A stretch of DNA of 64,000 bases from Rhizophagus clarus (lineage: Eukaryota; Glomeromycota; Glomeromycetes; Glomerales; Glomeraceae): NCBI GenBank assembly GCA_015698045.1, contig BLAL01000300.1:994501-1058500 (forward strand), written 5' to 3'. This document shows positions 11,889 to 24,412 of this stretch, in pieces (the stretch's first letter is position 1; each line of letters starts with the position of its first letter). A program made the position numbers and the translations under genes. Below the pieces are notes generated by a model. It was given only the letters and a program-made list of their open reading frames with translations, did no database searches and was not told the origin of the DNA.

Positions 11889-12267
11889 CCACTTAACTTT
11901 AGTTAGAATAAATGAGAAGTCAAATAACAAAGATAAAATTGACTTTACAAAACAATGTATGACGCATTTTATGCAGGAACTTTGTTTAATAATCATATGC
12001 AACAAAGTTTAGCAAACAAATAAATTTATAAAAAATGACGGAGATTTCTATTGATTTTACATATTTTCATCTGTAATAGTGTCCCATTTTTTTTGGTTTA
12101 AACCTATAAATTATATAATAAAACGAGAATTTGCAAAAAAAATTTTTTTTTGATAGATTGTGCAGATCATTACCATATCAGAAACGCATAAAAGACGATA
12201 AAAAAATAAGAGCAATCGTTGTTTTTTTCAGTTGGTCTTTTTATTATACTAGGGAAAATTTATTAAT
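11889..12267. other. Spacer between exchanger and aminopeptidase genes
   Basis: 379 bp, AT-rich with T and A runs; it must hold the 3' end of the exchanger transcript and the promoter of the next gene. No motif can be assigned. Confidence 0.6.
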
Positions 12268-14878
12268 ATGGTAAGTTCTTACTTATTAAAATTTTTTAAA
12301 AAGAAAAAAAAAAAAAGAACATATGTGGTAGGTTCACAATAATAGATTAATATAATATTTTATTCATATAACAAAAAAAAAAAAATTATTCTTGAACAAA
12401 TAATAAACCTTTGAATAAAAAAAAAAAAAAAAATTTAAACTCTTATGTAATAGTTAATTATTTGTACAAGATCAAAATGGATAATTTCTTTCCCAATTTG
12501 TATTACAAGAAGCTTATATCATTTTCAAAATTATCCGATTGTGAAATATCATAATTCAACTCAGGATATCAATTCAACACCTCCAGATGTAGCCAGCGAT
12601 TTTATTAAATTTGTGAACAATTCTCCATCACCATTTCATGCAGTTGAAGAGGCAAGAACACGTTTAGTTGCAGCAGGATATGAGGAACTTAAAGAACGTG
12701 ATAATTGGAAGGATATATTAAAGAATAATGGAAAATACTATTTTACTAGAAATAGAAGTACTATTGTTGCTTTTGCTATAGGTGGTGAATATAAACCTGG
12801 AAATGGATTTTCTATGGCTGGGGCTCATACCGATTCCCCTTGTTTAAAGGTAAAATCAATTAATCATGGTAGAAATTAAATTATTTATTTATTTATTTAT
12901 TTATTTTATTTAAATAATCAAATTTTCATCTAGGTTAAGCCTATTTCTAAAAAAGAAAAAGATGGATATTTACAAGTTGGAGTTGAACCTTATGGGGGTG
13001 GTCTTTGGTAATATAAAAATTAATTTAAATATATTTAAAATTTTATTTGATTTTTTATTCTTTCTCTTTTAATTAGGCATACTTGGTTTGATCGTGACCT
13101 AAGTGTTGCGGGGAGAGTAATGGTTGAAACAAAGAAAAACAAATTTGAACATAGATTAGTTAGGATCACAAGGTAATCCTAAATTTAATTTAATTTAATT
13201 TAATTTATTGAAGAATTATATATGTATCCCATCTATTTTGTTCTAAATGAAATATAGGCCAATTCTTCGTATTCCTACACTAGCTATTCATTTGGATAGA
13301 GATGTACGTGAAGGATTTAAATTTAATAATGAAACTCATTTAACTCCATTAATCGCAACCGCATCAAAGGCGTAAGTAAGTTTATTAGAATTAGTCCATT
13401 TATGTATGAATTCAATTCATTTGTTAAGTATCCTTTTAAAAAAGATTGGCAGGAAATAAAGAAAATAATGAAGAGAAAAATGTAAAGCATCATCCTGCAC
13501 TACTTAATGTTCTTATTCAAGAACTTGGATGTAATGGTATTATATCTTCAAACTAGTTAAACAAAAGAAAAAAAAAATTTAAATTTCATTAATTCTTCAA
13601 TTAAAATTTATAGCAGTAAATGAAATCCATGATTTTGAATTGTGTCTTTATGATACACAGCCTTCGACTATTGGGGGTGCTTACAACGAATTCATCTTCT
13701 CTCCCCGTTTAGACAATTTGATGATGACGTACACAGTATTGACTGTAAGTTACTATATGAATCCAGCACATTATTAATTTATACTGAAACATTAATACAA
13801 TTTATTTTATAGGGATTGATTAACAGCACAAAAAATACTTCTGAATCTTTATGTAATGATCCAAACATTCGCTTAATTACTTTATTTGATAACGAAGAAA
13901 TTGGAAGTACAACTGCACATGGAGCTAATTCTAGTCTTTTAGAAACAACTTTGAGACGTATATGTAATGCTAATGCTAAAACTGGTTATGAGGTTCGTAT
14001 TTATTCAAAAATTCTTTTTAGATTCCTAAAAATTCTCACATTATAATTTTTAATTAATAGACTATATTTGAAGAAGCAATTCATAAGAGCTTTATGATTA
14101 GTGCTGACATGGCTCATGGTACTATACATGTTTGAATGTGTTTATATTAGATGATCTTGCTAAACTTATTAATATTTTTATTTTTTTCCTTATAGCTGTT
14201 CATCCAAATTATTGGTATGATAAGATAAATATTTAAACACGCTTGTCTTATATTAATTATTCTCATAAATTATTTAGTGAGAGATATGAAGAGAATCATC
14301 GTCCAAAGATGAATCAGGGTATAGTTATTAAGACTAATGCTAATCAGGTGAGCAATTTATTACAATAAGGCTTGTGGCTTCTCATAATATATTAAAGCTG
14401 ATATCTTCTCCTTGCTTCAATAACAGAGATATGCAACTACGTCTGCAACTTCTTTGATACTAAGGCAAGCTGCAAAAAAATATGAAGTACCATTACAAGA
14501 ATTTGTTGTCAGAAGTGATCTTCCGTGTGGTTCAACTATTGGTCCTATGATCAGTTCCAATCTTGGGTTAAGGACAGTGGGTATGTGATGAAATAATTAA
14601 ATGAGAATTTATTGTTTAGTTAGAAAATTTCAAAATTCATCATTTTTTTTTTTGTTGGTTTTTTTTTATAGATATCGGAAATCCTCAATTGAGTATGCAT
14701 TCTATTAGAGAAACTGCTGGAACTGATGATGTTGATCATGCTATCAAGTTATTCCAGGTAATTAATCATTTAGAATAATCATTTTAGTTATCGATTTTAA
14801 ATTAAATTATTTTATTTTATACTTTAGGGATATTTTGAAGATTTTGCGAAGATTGATGAGAATATTACTGTTGATTGA
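12268..14878 (+). CDS. Aspartyl aminopeptidase, peptidase family M18
   Basis: A zinc metallo-aminopeptidase that removes N-terminal Asp/Glu (DNPEP; yeast Ape4 type). Fourteen exons: 12268-12270, 12565-12849, 12934-13007, 13077-13172, 13258-13371, 13445-13536, 13614-13744, 13813-13992, 14061-14118, 14196-14214, 14278-14347, 14427-14580, 14672-14757 and 14828-14878. They join to 470 residues, close to the ~475 typical of the family. Metal and catalytic residues fit M18: His89 in AGAHTDSP, Asp255 in SPRLDN, Glu293-Glu294 in DNEEIGS, Asp341 in SADMAH and His435 in SMHSIRE. The coding part of exon 1 is only the ATG, followed at once by GTAAGT. The next in-frame acceptor is the CAG at 12562-12564, giving [10 protein letters not shown]. 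An alternative ATG at 12477 leads to a stop and was rejected. One exon is 19 nt. Likely cytosolic, as no signal peptide is visible. Confidence 0.93.
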
Positions 14879-15295
14879 TATAAATTGGATATTAATCATT
14901 AATTTTCCTTATTTTATTCATTCGGATTTATCGTTCTTATATATATATATATTTTTGTTTTTTTTTGTTTTTTTTTTTCATCAACGATTTGAGATCAATT
15001 CAATGTATGAAATTCATATGAAATAAATATTTATTGCAATCAGAAAAATAATTTAATATATAGGTAGGGATATTAGTCAAAAAGAAGTAATGTATATATT
15101 ATATACGGCATAATTAAAGTTTTTTTTACATAAGAGAAGAAAAAGTTGATTAAATTAATGATTAATTAAACTATTACAAGTTTCTTTATATGATAAATTT
15201 TACTAATTGTTTGACCACAGATTACTAAATATGATTATCACATCCTCTTAATAGAATGTGTCCTATTGATTGATGTCAATATTCGATATCATATA
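14879..15295. other. Convergent 3' intergenic region
   Basis: The aminopeptidase (+) and the membrane protein gene (-) converge here. The sequence is AT-rich with a short TA run near 14940. No gene is seen. Confidence 0.7.
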
Positions 15296-18200
15296 TTATT
15301 TTGTTTTATCATCATCATCTTTTTCTTCAACTTCTTCGACTTCTTGGACTACGTATTCAATTTGTTCAATTGGTTCTCCTCCTCCTTCACCTTGTTCAAT
15401 TTCTTCGGTAAGAATAGTGACTTGTCGAGTCGGGTCTTCAGTTATTATTGTGCTTCCAGATACCTTTTTTACTTCTCCACTTTGAGAACTTGCACCTCCA
15501 GGCAGACTTTCCGTTATTATTGTTGTTGTCGTGTCTCCTTCATCTTTAAGAATTCTCGTCGTAATTATTTCTTTTGCCTGAGTTCCTGTTACTGTTACAT
15601 CTCCTATTACATTTCCAGATTCATCAAACAAATGTCTACTACGTTTTTTAGAAAATAATCTACCAAGTCCGAGTTTATTACATAATGAACCTCTTGTTCT
15701 ACCCGAAGCAGCACCTGAAGCAGCACCTCCCACAATGGTACGGGGGAGTAATTTCTTCCACCAACTCGAACCTGATGAACCGTGTATATCTCTAGTCAAA
15801 TCTTCACTTGAATCACCTGAAACATCTGTCTTAGATTTGGGGCTAAATATATTCCACAAACTCGAACCTGATGAACCGGATATACCTTGAGTCAAATTTT
15901 CACTTGAATCACCTGAAATATCTCTCTTAGATTTGGAGCTAAGTCTTTTCCACCAATCATCATTCTTACACTTCTTAAAACACCATACCAAATAACGTAA
16001 TAATACCCATATAATTAAAATCATTACTGAAACCAAGGCAAAAAAGGGAACAATTCCGTAATCTAAAGCTAGTTCATAATATAAAATCTAGAATATATTA
16101 TTAAGCATAATTTATTATTAGTATTCATATTAATTAATTCATTTAAGGAAAAAAAATAAAATAAAATAAAATAAAAAAAATATTAAGGTACTTACAAGAA
16201 CAACTAATATGGGAATATCTTTTAAGATAAGTCCAATAAATTCGATAACATCAATCCGCTGATGTGCGCTTCTTGTTAAAGGAGCCCGAAGTGTATCTTC
16301 CATTTCTGAACTCAAAACCGTTATCGAATCTAAATCTACCCCTGATAAAAAAATAAAAAAGTATGCCATCATCATATGATTATTTACCCATTCATGAAAT
16401 GTGGGATTCTTTTTTGATTCTTGAATAATTATAAATAACCCCAAACTTAATTTTATAACAAATGGAAGAACTAATAGTAAGACACTAATTTAAAACAAGA
16501 AAAAAAAAAAAAAATTGAGTGATCTTGTATGGCATTAATACAATGTGAAAGTAATAATAATATTAATATAATAATATTACCTAGCTAAAGCAAGTGTTTC
16601 TACGTCTTGAGCATTTTCAAAATTATATATAGTGTAGAATACAAATGCAACAAGAGCGAGAATAAATTTAAGGACAGCACCAGTTTTGGCCTAAAAACAT
16701 ACAAACAAGATAAAAATTTTAATAGTATAAATGTATATAAATTTTTTGCATTATTTTGACGTACCTGTCTTTTTAGGCAGAAGATCAATGAGATTAATAA
16801 AAACAAAATAATGACGAATAGAATGAGCTGAACTCTATTATCTCGAAATATATCACCTACAATATTTTTTATCATTTATTTTTTTTTTTTAAATGGACAT
16901 CAAAATGTAAAAATTAACAAATAAATAAAACTTACGCTTTCTAACAAATCCATAACTAGTATCTAAATTACTAGTATGATCCAAATTAGATACTAAAGTT
17001 AATCCACCATAACCTATTAAAGCATTCAAATCATTCATTATATTTTCAGGACTTTCAGGACTTGCAGCGATAGCAGTAATATTAGTATCGTTATTAACCG
17101 ATCCAATTTTAAATGCTAACAACATCCTCTTTTCTTTTGTTTTTTGATCTTTTTGATACAGATATAATGGTATTATACGGTTTTCTTCAACTGGAACTAT
17201 GAGTGCCAATTCTCTGCCTAAACTATTTGTAAAATTACCCTTTCCTTTCTCATCAAGGGAATTGAATTTTTCTGTTCCCTCTGGAGACAATCGGACAAAT
17301 CCTATTATCGGTTCTAAAAAATAAAATAATAATTTTTATTATTTACAGAGAAAACATACACGTGATGATGGTAAAACTTACCGTTAGAACCAATTATTGT
17401 TTCATTCCCTAAATCAGGAATATAAAAATATGTTAATTAATAAAGAAATAATAGTTTATAATTCATAGACATACCAGTTGTGACATTCCAAACGTTGTCT
17501 TGAATTCCAAATGCAGGATCACCAGTATTCATAATCCTTACTGCATCAGGTTCAACTATAATATGATATATTGAATAAGGTTTATTAAAAGTACTATCAA
17601 ATACGTCAACTATAAGAGTTTGACTATCATTGCTCAGTTTCGTAAATCCTGCGGAAGCAGGATACGTTTGACGTAATAAATAGGTGCTTGGATCAAAATA
17701 TTGATAAATTGAGATGTTTCGTGATGAAATATTAATAGGTTCAGAATATGTAATATTTATTTTGGTTGCTCTTAATGGAATTAAACCTTCAAGAGGTGGA
17801 TATGATGAAATAATTAAAGGATTAAAATATCCGACATCTGATTTAAGAGGGGAAAAAAAAAAAAAAAAAAAATTTTTTTTTTCTTGAGTTTTCTTTTTCT
17901 TTTTCTTTTTTCTTTCATTTTTTAAAAAAAAAAAAAGAGAAAGAGATATATATACCGCCTTTAATCGGAATTTTAGGGAATCCTGATGTGATGATTGTAA
18001 AGTTGTCACCGGCGTATTTTGTTGCTGCTACGAATGTATTATTAGGAAGGATGTCAAACGCATGACCTCTCGCAGTGATACTGATTGGTTGCGGTAAAGG
18101 CCTGGAATTTAAAAGTATATAATTTAATTTGAGAACGCGAATTATATAATAAAATATTGATTTATTGTTTACCATTCATTTAGGATATATCCTGTTGAGT

Positions 18201-18878
18201 TAAGAATATATCCGTATATTGAACGTTTATCTCTTAGATTAAAATTTGCAGTAAGTAAAATCCTAAAAAAAAAAAAAATAAAAGAATGATTGAGAAAGAT
18301 TGATCTTTATGTCACACAATATTATATATAATTTACCCTCCGGCGGCTATTGACTTAAGATTCAATTCAGGGTTTCCCAAAATACTTAATGTGGGCACTT
18401 CTCGAACAACTGCAATTGCTCTGCAAAAATTAAAATGGGTTGAATTTTGTATTATAATTAAATGAAATCACGTGCACAAAAAAATATTTACCCATTAGTT
18501 CTAAACCTAATTCTTAGTCCGTATAAATTATCCAAAGTGTCTCTTAAAGCAAGATATAATAAACAAGAAATTCCACCACCTTTATAATTCATTCCACAAG
18601 ACATTGTTATAACATTTAGATTAGGTATAGGACTTTGATAAATAATATTTGGTGTTGGATCTTTAGTTTCATTCGCATTTATAAAATATGTTTCAATAAG
18701 TAAATTAACATTTGCTAGATCGAGTGCAAATACATTTGGATGATTAAATGATTTTGCTACAATTAAATAAAATCCATTCGTAAATTGTGTAAATCCAAAA
18801 AATTGAACATATGATGCCTCTCCTCCTTTAATTACCCCTCTGCGTAAAAGTTGAACTGAATTTTTGGTTGTACTATTA

Positions 18879-18909
<31 letters not shown>

Positions 18910-19159
18910 TTCGTTAATAAACTATTCAAGGAAATAAAAAATGCCCTTTTTTTATTATTGTTATTATTTATTTACAAAATAATGAAATAACTTACGAAAG
19001 AGAATAATAGCTCCAAGAAATATCAGTCTTATTCAGTTTTCCTACGTATAAGAATCCATTATTTTCATAATATAAAGAACCTGGAGGAGAAACCGTTCCA
19101 TTTAAATTAACAGCAGCTTTATCTATGAATGAATTACTGCATATAAATTTATTTAAAAA

Positions 19160-19194
<35 letters not shown>

Positions 19195-19693
19195 TTTTTT
19201 TTTTTAATCAAATAAATAAAAAACTTTTTAACGATAATTATAATTTTTATCATTTTTACCTCAAAATATTACCGCTCCAATTAATTAAAAGTCCATGAAC
19301 AGACGCGTCTATATCACTTGAATTAAGATAAGTAACATAAATATAATTTGGTTCTAAAGGCCAAATTTTAATATTAAGTTGATACACGATATCATCTAAA
19401 ACTTTACAAAAATTAAATCTAGGAATTTGTTTTGCTGGTATATCCAAAAAATTAACTGTGCCATTTGGATAAATTAAACGAAAATATAATACAGGTTCAT
19501 AACAATTTGAGGCATCTTCATTTATCATGTGTAATAATACAGTTCCATCATTATAAGTTTTTGTATCATAAATTTGATGTACAGGTGAAGAATCAATGAA
19601 TTCATGAGTTTCATATTCATTTGATAATTTGAAAAAATTAAATAAAAATATTAAAAAAAATATTGAGCGCATCTTCCACTTTACAAACTTCAT
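15296..19693 (-). CDS. Large secreted/membrane protein with C-terminal transmembrane bundle, unknown function
   Basis: Thirteen exons on the minus strand: 19260-19693, 18996-19136, 18492-18872, 18337-18420, 18173-18262, 17956-18101, 17475-17837, 17382-17408 (27 nt), 16936-17313, 16765-16856, 16581-16690, 16196-16484 and 15296-16087. All phases agree and give 1108 residues. The start MKFVKWKMRSIFFLIFLFNF is a signal peptide or anchor. Residues about 30-680 look extracellular, with many N-x-S/T sites. From about residue 680, exons 10-13 carry at least five hydrophobic segments, the last starting YGIVPFFALVSVMILIIW. A basic then acidic cytoplasmic tail of about 220 residues follows, with two ~33-residue repeats (SKSKRDISGDSSE and SPKSKTDVSGDSSE) and an acidic end (EEVEEKDDDDK). 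The segment LILKDIPILVVL recalls a recurrent membrane-protein family in these fungi, but no activity is known to me. Role in surface sensing or adhesion is a guess. Confidence 0.85.
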
Positions 19694-21201
19694 GATGAAC
19701 AGCGTACAAATTTTCTTTTTTTTATTTTTATTTTTTTTAAAAAAAAAAAAATCATTTATTAAATACTTACAAATTTATATAATATATATATATTGCACAT
19801 TTATTTCTTAAGGAACAAGAGAAAAATTTCGTATTAACGTGTAAATAAACGATTGCTTTCTCATATTTATCTTTATTTAACAGCACAATCTAGCTATTTT
19901 CCTTGTTAATACTAAACGAATATAAGATCAATTAAAAAAATCAGCATTTCGTTTAAGTTTATTTCAAGAAAAACATAAATAATATGTTAGACGAAATCAT
20001 TTGTAGAAAAAAACAATACTTTTTCAAGCCTTACATATTGCGCCTCATAACCATTTATAGTTTTTATCTACGTAATATGAAATAAAATCCTGCGGTTGAT
20101 TGGTTGAATTGATTGATTAAGACAATCACCAAGAAATGTTATTACGTTCTTTTAAAGGTTATTATAAAACTTTGAAAGCCACAATGTTAAGTTTTTAAGT
20201 GGCTGAGACATGCAACAAAAAGCCTCAGTGAGGCTTTTAACTTTAATAAACTGATGAATATACATATATATATATATTTAGTGTAAATTGATATATTATT
20301 AGAAAAACGATTAATAAAGATGGAATTATTAAAACAAAAAACGAATGACACGATTCATTGAAGTGTAAAGTAACATGTTTTTAATTAATTTGTGGAAAAA
20401 AAATGTGTATATTGTGGCTTAAACTGCATCGCCACATTTAATTTACCACTTATATGGCTGAACGCTTCAAAAAATTTATCAATGGGTCGATTGGGTCGAT
20501 TGAACGAACATGTTTGTTTAAAATAATCAATTCGATTTACAAATACATATATTTAACATATATAATACAATGCAATCTTAATTGGTTAAAATATAATATA
20601 ATGATAAACGTTAATAAAAAATTATTTTCTGGGTGTATAAACATGACGAGAAAACTCGAAAGAAACCTCCAAAAATCATGAATGAATTTTATGAGATATA
20701 CTTATTAGTAAAAAAGGAAAAAAACAAAATAAATAAATAATTTTATTAACATACAAATATTTAAAATACTTTTAAAATTCTTGTTTAATACTAGTTATTG
20801 ATTTGTGAATAATCCGCGGATATCATTATAATTGTCCGCTATCCAGTAAAATTGCGAATTTTGTCATATTTCAAGTGTGTGGAGGTTACTTTTTTTTTTT
20901 GCTCAGCCCGACGAGACTCGAGGTTCGAACATCTATCAAGATTCGAGAATCCGAATACTTTCAATTATTCGAATTTCAATTTGATAAGCTCTATGCCCCG
21001 GAAAGATCCTGCTTCCTGTTTTTCAATGATAAAGTTTATAATTAATAACATTAAAAGAATAACGAAGCCTCAAGAATACATGATCGATAAAAACTGTTTC
21101 ATAACAGTAATTTTATTTATCTTGAACTAAAATATAACGGGAATAACAACTTTTAAAAAAATCAAATTTATATAATAATCTTTGAATACTAAGTAAATCC
21201 T
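19694..21201. other. Intergenic between divergent/convergent genes
   Basis: AT-rich. It holds the hairpin described at 20217-20239, a TATATA run at 20261-20275 and a doubled GGGTCGATT word near 20485. Short plus-strand open frames at 20454 and 20852 have no support. Confidence 0.6.
20217..20239. repeat. Perfect short hairpin AAAAGCCTC/GAGGCTTTT
   Basis: AAAAGCCTC and GAGGCTTTT pair around a 2-4 base centre, followed by TTAACTTT. A second hairpin, AGCCAC / GTGGCT, lies just upstream at about 20177-20204. The pair looks like a two-hairpin RNA or a terminator, but no class-defining boxes are clear. Confidence 0.55.
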
Positions 21202-24200
21202 TTATCGAAGAAAAATACTATAACAAAGGATAACCAAACTAACCCAAATCAAAAATTTCTTCAAATTATTAATACATTCTTCTGTTATTGTTCCCCTCGC
21301 TCTTCTCACAAACCAATCAAACCTTTTCCCAATATATTTCCATTCATTTCTTTCAATTAATCCCATCAACCTACCAAATTCACTTATCATACGAATAATT
21401 GAAGATTCTGCCATGGCTAATACATAACGATAACCATTTATTGTAGGTATACGTTTGTAATGTTGTTTGGTCAAGTGTACATGCATATCAGAAATAATAT
21501 TTGAAACAATCACAAGTGGAATTGATAAAAATGTCAAAATTGTATAGTTATTAATAATTGGTTTGTTATAAAATATAGCAAAAAATAAAGAAAATATCAT
21601 AGTAATAAGAAAGATTAATATAGTTCCCAAAAATAATTCTATGCTATTTGGTGCAATATCATAATATGATAAATCTGGATACAATTTAATCAAGGCACCA
21701 TCTCCTGTCGCCCATTTAAAAAATCTATAATAATCTCTATTACCATTATTCCACCAAGGATGAGTTGCTAAAACTTTTGGTGCCGCTTGGAATCCTTTTC
21801 CATTTTTTATGTTTTTGACAAAATAATTCCTCTGTTTTAAACAAAAATCAATGTCTTCTCCTCCACCAGTCTTAGGAAAAATCGGATTATAAACTATTTT
21901 ATCACTAATTCGTCTAACGAGTAAATTGGCGGTTACACCCCAAGGTACATCTTCATCCCAGAGTTCTGAAATTCCCCAGAAATGAGTGATTCCTGATAAA
22001 ACCAAAGCACTCGTATAAATGCTTTTATCAGCCGGTGGGAATTTTGTGTTCCCAATAAATCCACATGCATCAGGATGCTTGTTAATAATCTTTTCACATT
22101 CAAACAAGATATTTTTATCTGGTACCACATCATCATCAAAAAATAAAACATAATCAGCATTGGATTCACGTAATCCACGATTTCGTGACAAACTTGCTCC
22201 CAAGTTCGTTTTGTTTTCACGAATTCTGACGAATGGATCTTTATCATATAATCTTTTTAAAATACTAGTATTTGGTGAATTCGGATCATCTATTATTATT
22301 ATGGTCGTTGTAGACATTGTAGCAGGTTTTTCGAGGTTAATCATTGGTTCAAGATATTTTAAATTAACTCTATAACTCGGTACTATGATATCAAGAGTAA
22401 GTAATTTTGGTATAGGATTTTTACAATTTGTTTTCAACCATTCTTCAACTTTAGAAACTGAATTATTTAAAATATCAAAACTCCAATTTGGATGATGAGT
22501 CCTTTCATATCTTGGATCTGAACTTCCACCTACAACATTTTGAATTTTAACATCTGTTAACATCATTGAACATCCCCATCGTCTATAAGTTTGAAATATA
22601 TAAGGATCCCCATCTTGATTTTTAAATGTTTTTCGTGGTAAAACATCTCCATTAAATATATCCAAATGTACACGACCAATTACGGGAAACGTTGGAAAAC
22701 CATGAAATGAAGTATCAGTAAAAGTCATGCATCCGAAACCTCGTGGAACTTTTTTTTGTATTGAAATTTTACGATAGGCTTCATGAAATTTGTTCATCCA
22801 TCCATTAGTTTCGATAATAACATCATCACCAAATAAAACAAAATAATCACAATTATCATTATATGCCTCATGAGTCAAATCTATCCAGATTTCACATATA
22901 GAACCAGGAGGATAATCGAATTCCATTGTTTTTATATCAGTAAATCCATGATCATTTAGTATACTTTCCGCGGGATTATTTTTGATCGGATGAAAGAGAG
23001 TATCATCTTTATCTACACCGATATAAATTTTAATTTGATATTTTGTTTCTCCAAATTTATCCTGAATATCTTCCCGGGAAGTTTCATAAAGACTTTTTGC
23101 AAAGTTTGAAAGATTTTCGAGACAATCTTCAGGTTTAGTTAACCCACGAGAAGTTATTGGTAAAAGTATACCAAATGTTATAATCTCATTATTATAATCT
23201 AATACATTTACTTTACTTTCAAGATAGGATTGTATCAATTCATTCCATGAATCATCTTTGTATTGATGATGTAAAATTTCGAGTTCTTGTTGAATCCACA
23301 AAGAAGTTTTCTTCATACCTTCATGAATAGTATATTTTGGAGACCATTTAAGATATTCACTGACCAATGTATTATCGGAATTTCTATTATTTACACCAGT
23401 AGGTTTACTTTCATCAAATTTCAAAGTTACTTTATCGCGTGATACACCAATGGTTTCAAATGCTACACAAGCAAGTTCATCAATTCTAATGGATTCTTCA
23501 GAACCAATATTTAATGTTAAATCAAGATCACTTTCCATAAATTTAATTACCGCATCAACACAATCTTGTATATATAAAAAACTACGTTTTTGTTTACCAC
23601 TACCCCAAATTTCAATCGTATTTTCTTTTGTATACTTATTAGCACAAATAGCTTTTCTTAATAAAGCTGCAGGAGCTTTCTCTCTACCACCATACCATGT
23701 ACCACCTTCCCCATAAACGTTATGAAATCTTGCAATTTTGAATTGAGGGATTTTTAAATTATTTTCCAATGAAGTAGAAGATTCTTTTAAACTAGATATA
23801 AATATTTCCGTATTCAATTTTTCTGCACCATAAGATTCTTGTGGTTTCGTATCTTTATTGATACAATTCCAAGTATCACTTTCTTTTAATTTTATATCCT
23901 CATTTAAATTAATTTGTTTATTACAAGGATATACACAAGCAGATGAAGCATAAAAGAATTTTTCAACATCTGAATTCATTGAAACTTGAAGTATGTTTAA
24001 AGACATTAAATGATTTTCTTGATATATAACGAAATTATTTTTTGAATTAATAACACCTACACCACCCATATTTGCAGCAAAATGAAATACCCATTTTACA
24101 TCATTTTTATTAAATAATTTACGACAAGTTTTAATAGATCGAAGATCCCCTTCAATAAATTCCGAACAAAATTCAGAAGTATCTTTATAAATTCGAAATG

Positions 24201-24412
24201 TTGGATCATCGCGTAAATCAACCACTCGAACGTAATGTCCTTGATCATGTAAACGTTTTGCTACGTGGCTTCCCTAATTAATATGATGAAATAAATTAAA
24301 AGGTTAATTAATATATGTTATCAAGTATATTTATTGAGGTGAATATATAAAGAATACATACTATAAAACCATTTCCACCCGTAATTAAAATGACGCGTTT
24401 TTGAATAACCAT
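21202..24412 (-). CDS. Sugar-nucleotide epimerase fused to two glycosyltransferase domains and membrane helices
   Basis: Two exons, 24362-24412 (17 codons) and 21202-24273, joined by a GTATGT...TAG intron, give 1040 residues. Residues 1-350 are a short-chain NAD(P)-dependent epimerase: TGGNGFIGSHVA at the start, MGGVG at about 86-90, Ser in SSACVYP, and Tyr165-x3-Lys169. GGREKAPAALLRKA is typical of GDP-mannose 3,5-epimerase relatives. Residues about 385-600 form a first GT-A-like domain with FGDDV at about 499-503. Residues about 643-850 form a GT2-type domain with LDIIVPSYR, NLGASLSRNRG, FFDDDV at about 728-733 and GGGEDIDFC. Hydrophobic helices follow at about 893-918 and 928-950, with a last one at the C-terminus. 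The protein probably makes a modified sugar nucleotide and uses it at a Golgi or plasma membrane. Substrates cannot be read from the sequence. The start is the ATG just before the Rossmann motif. Confidence 0.9.

Noticed and set aside
15266-15658. Plus-strand open frames opposite the membrane protein tail
   Set aside because: Antisense shadows of the last exon of the minus-strand gene.
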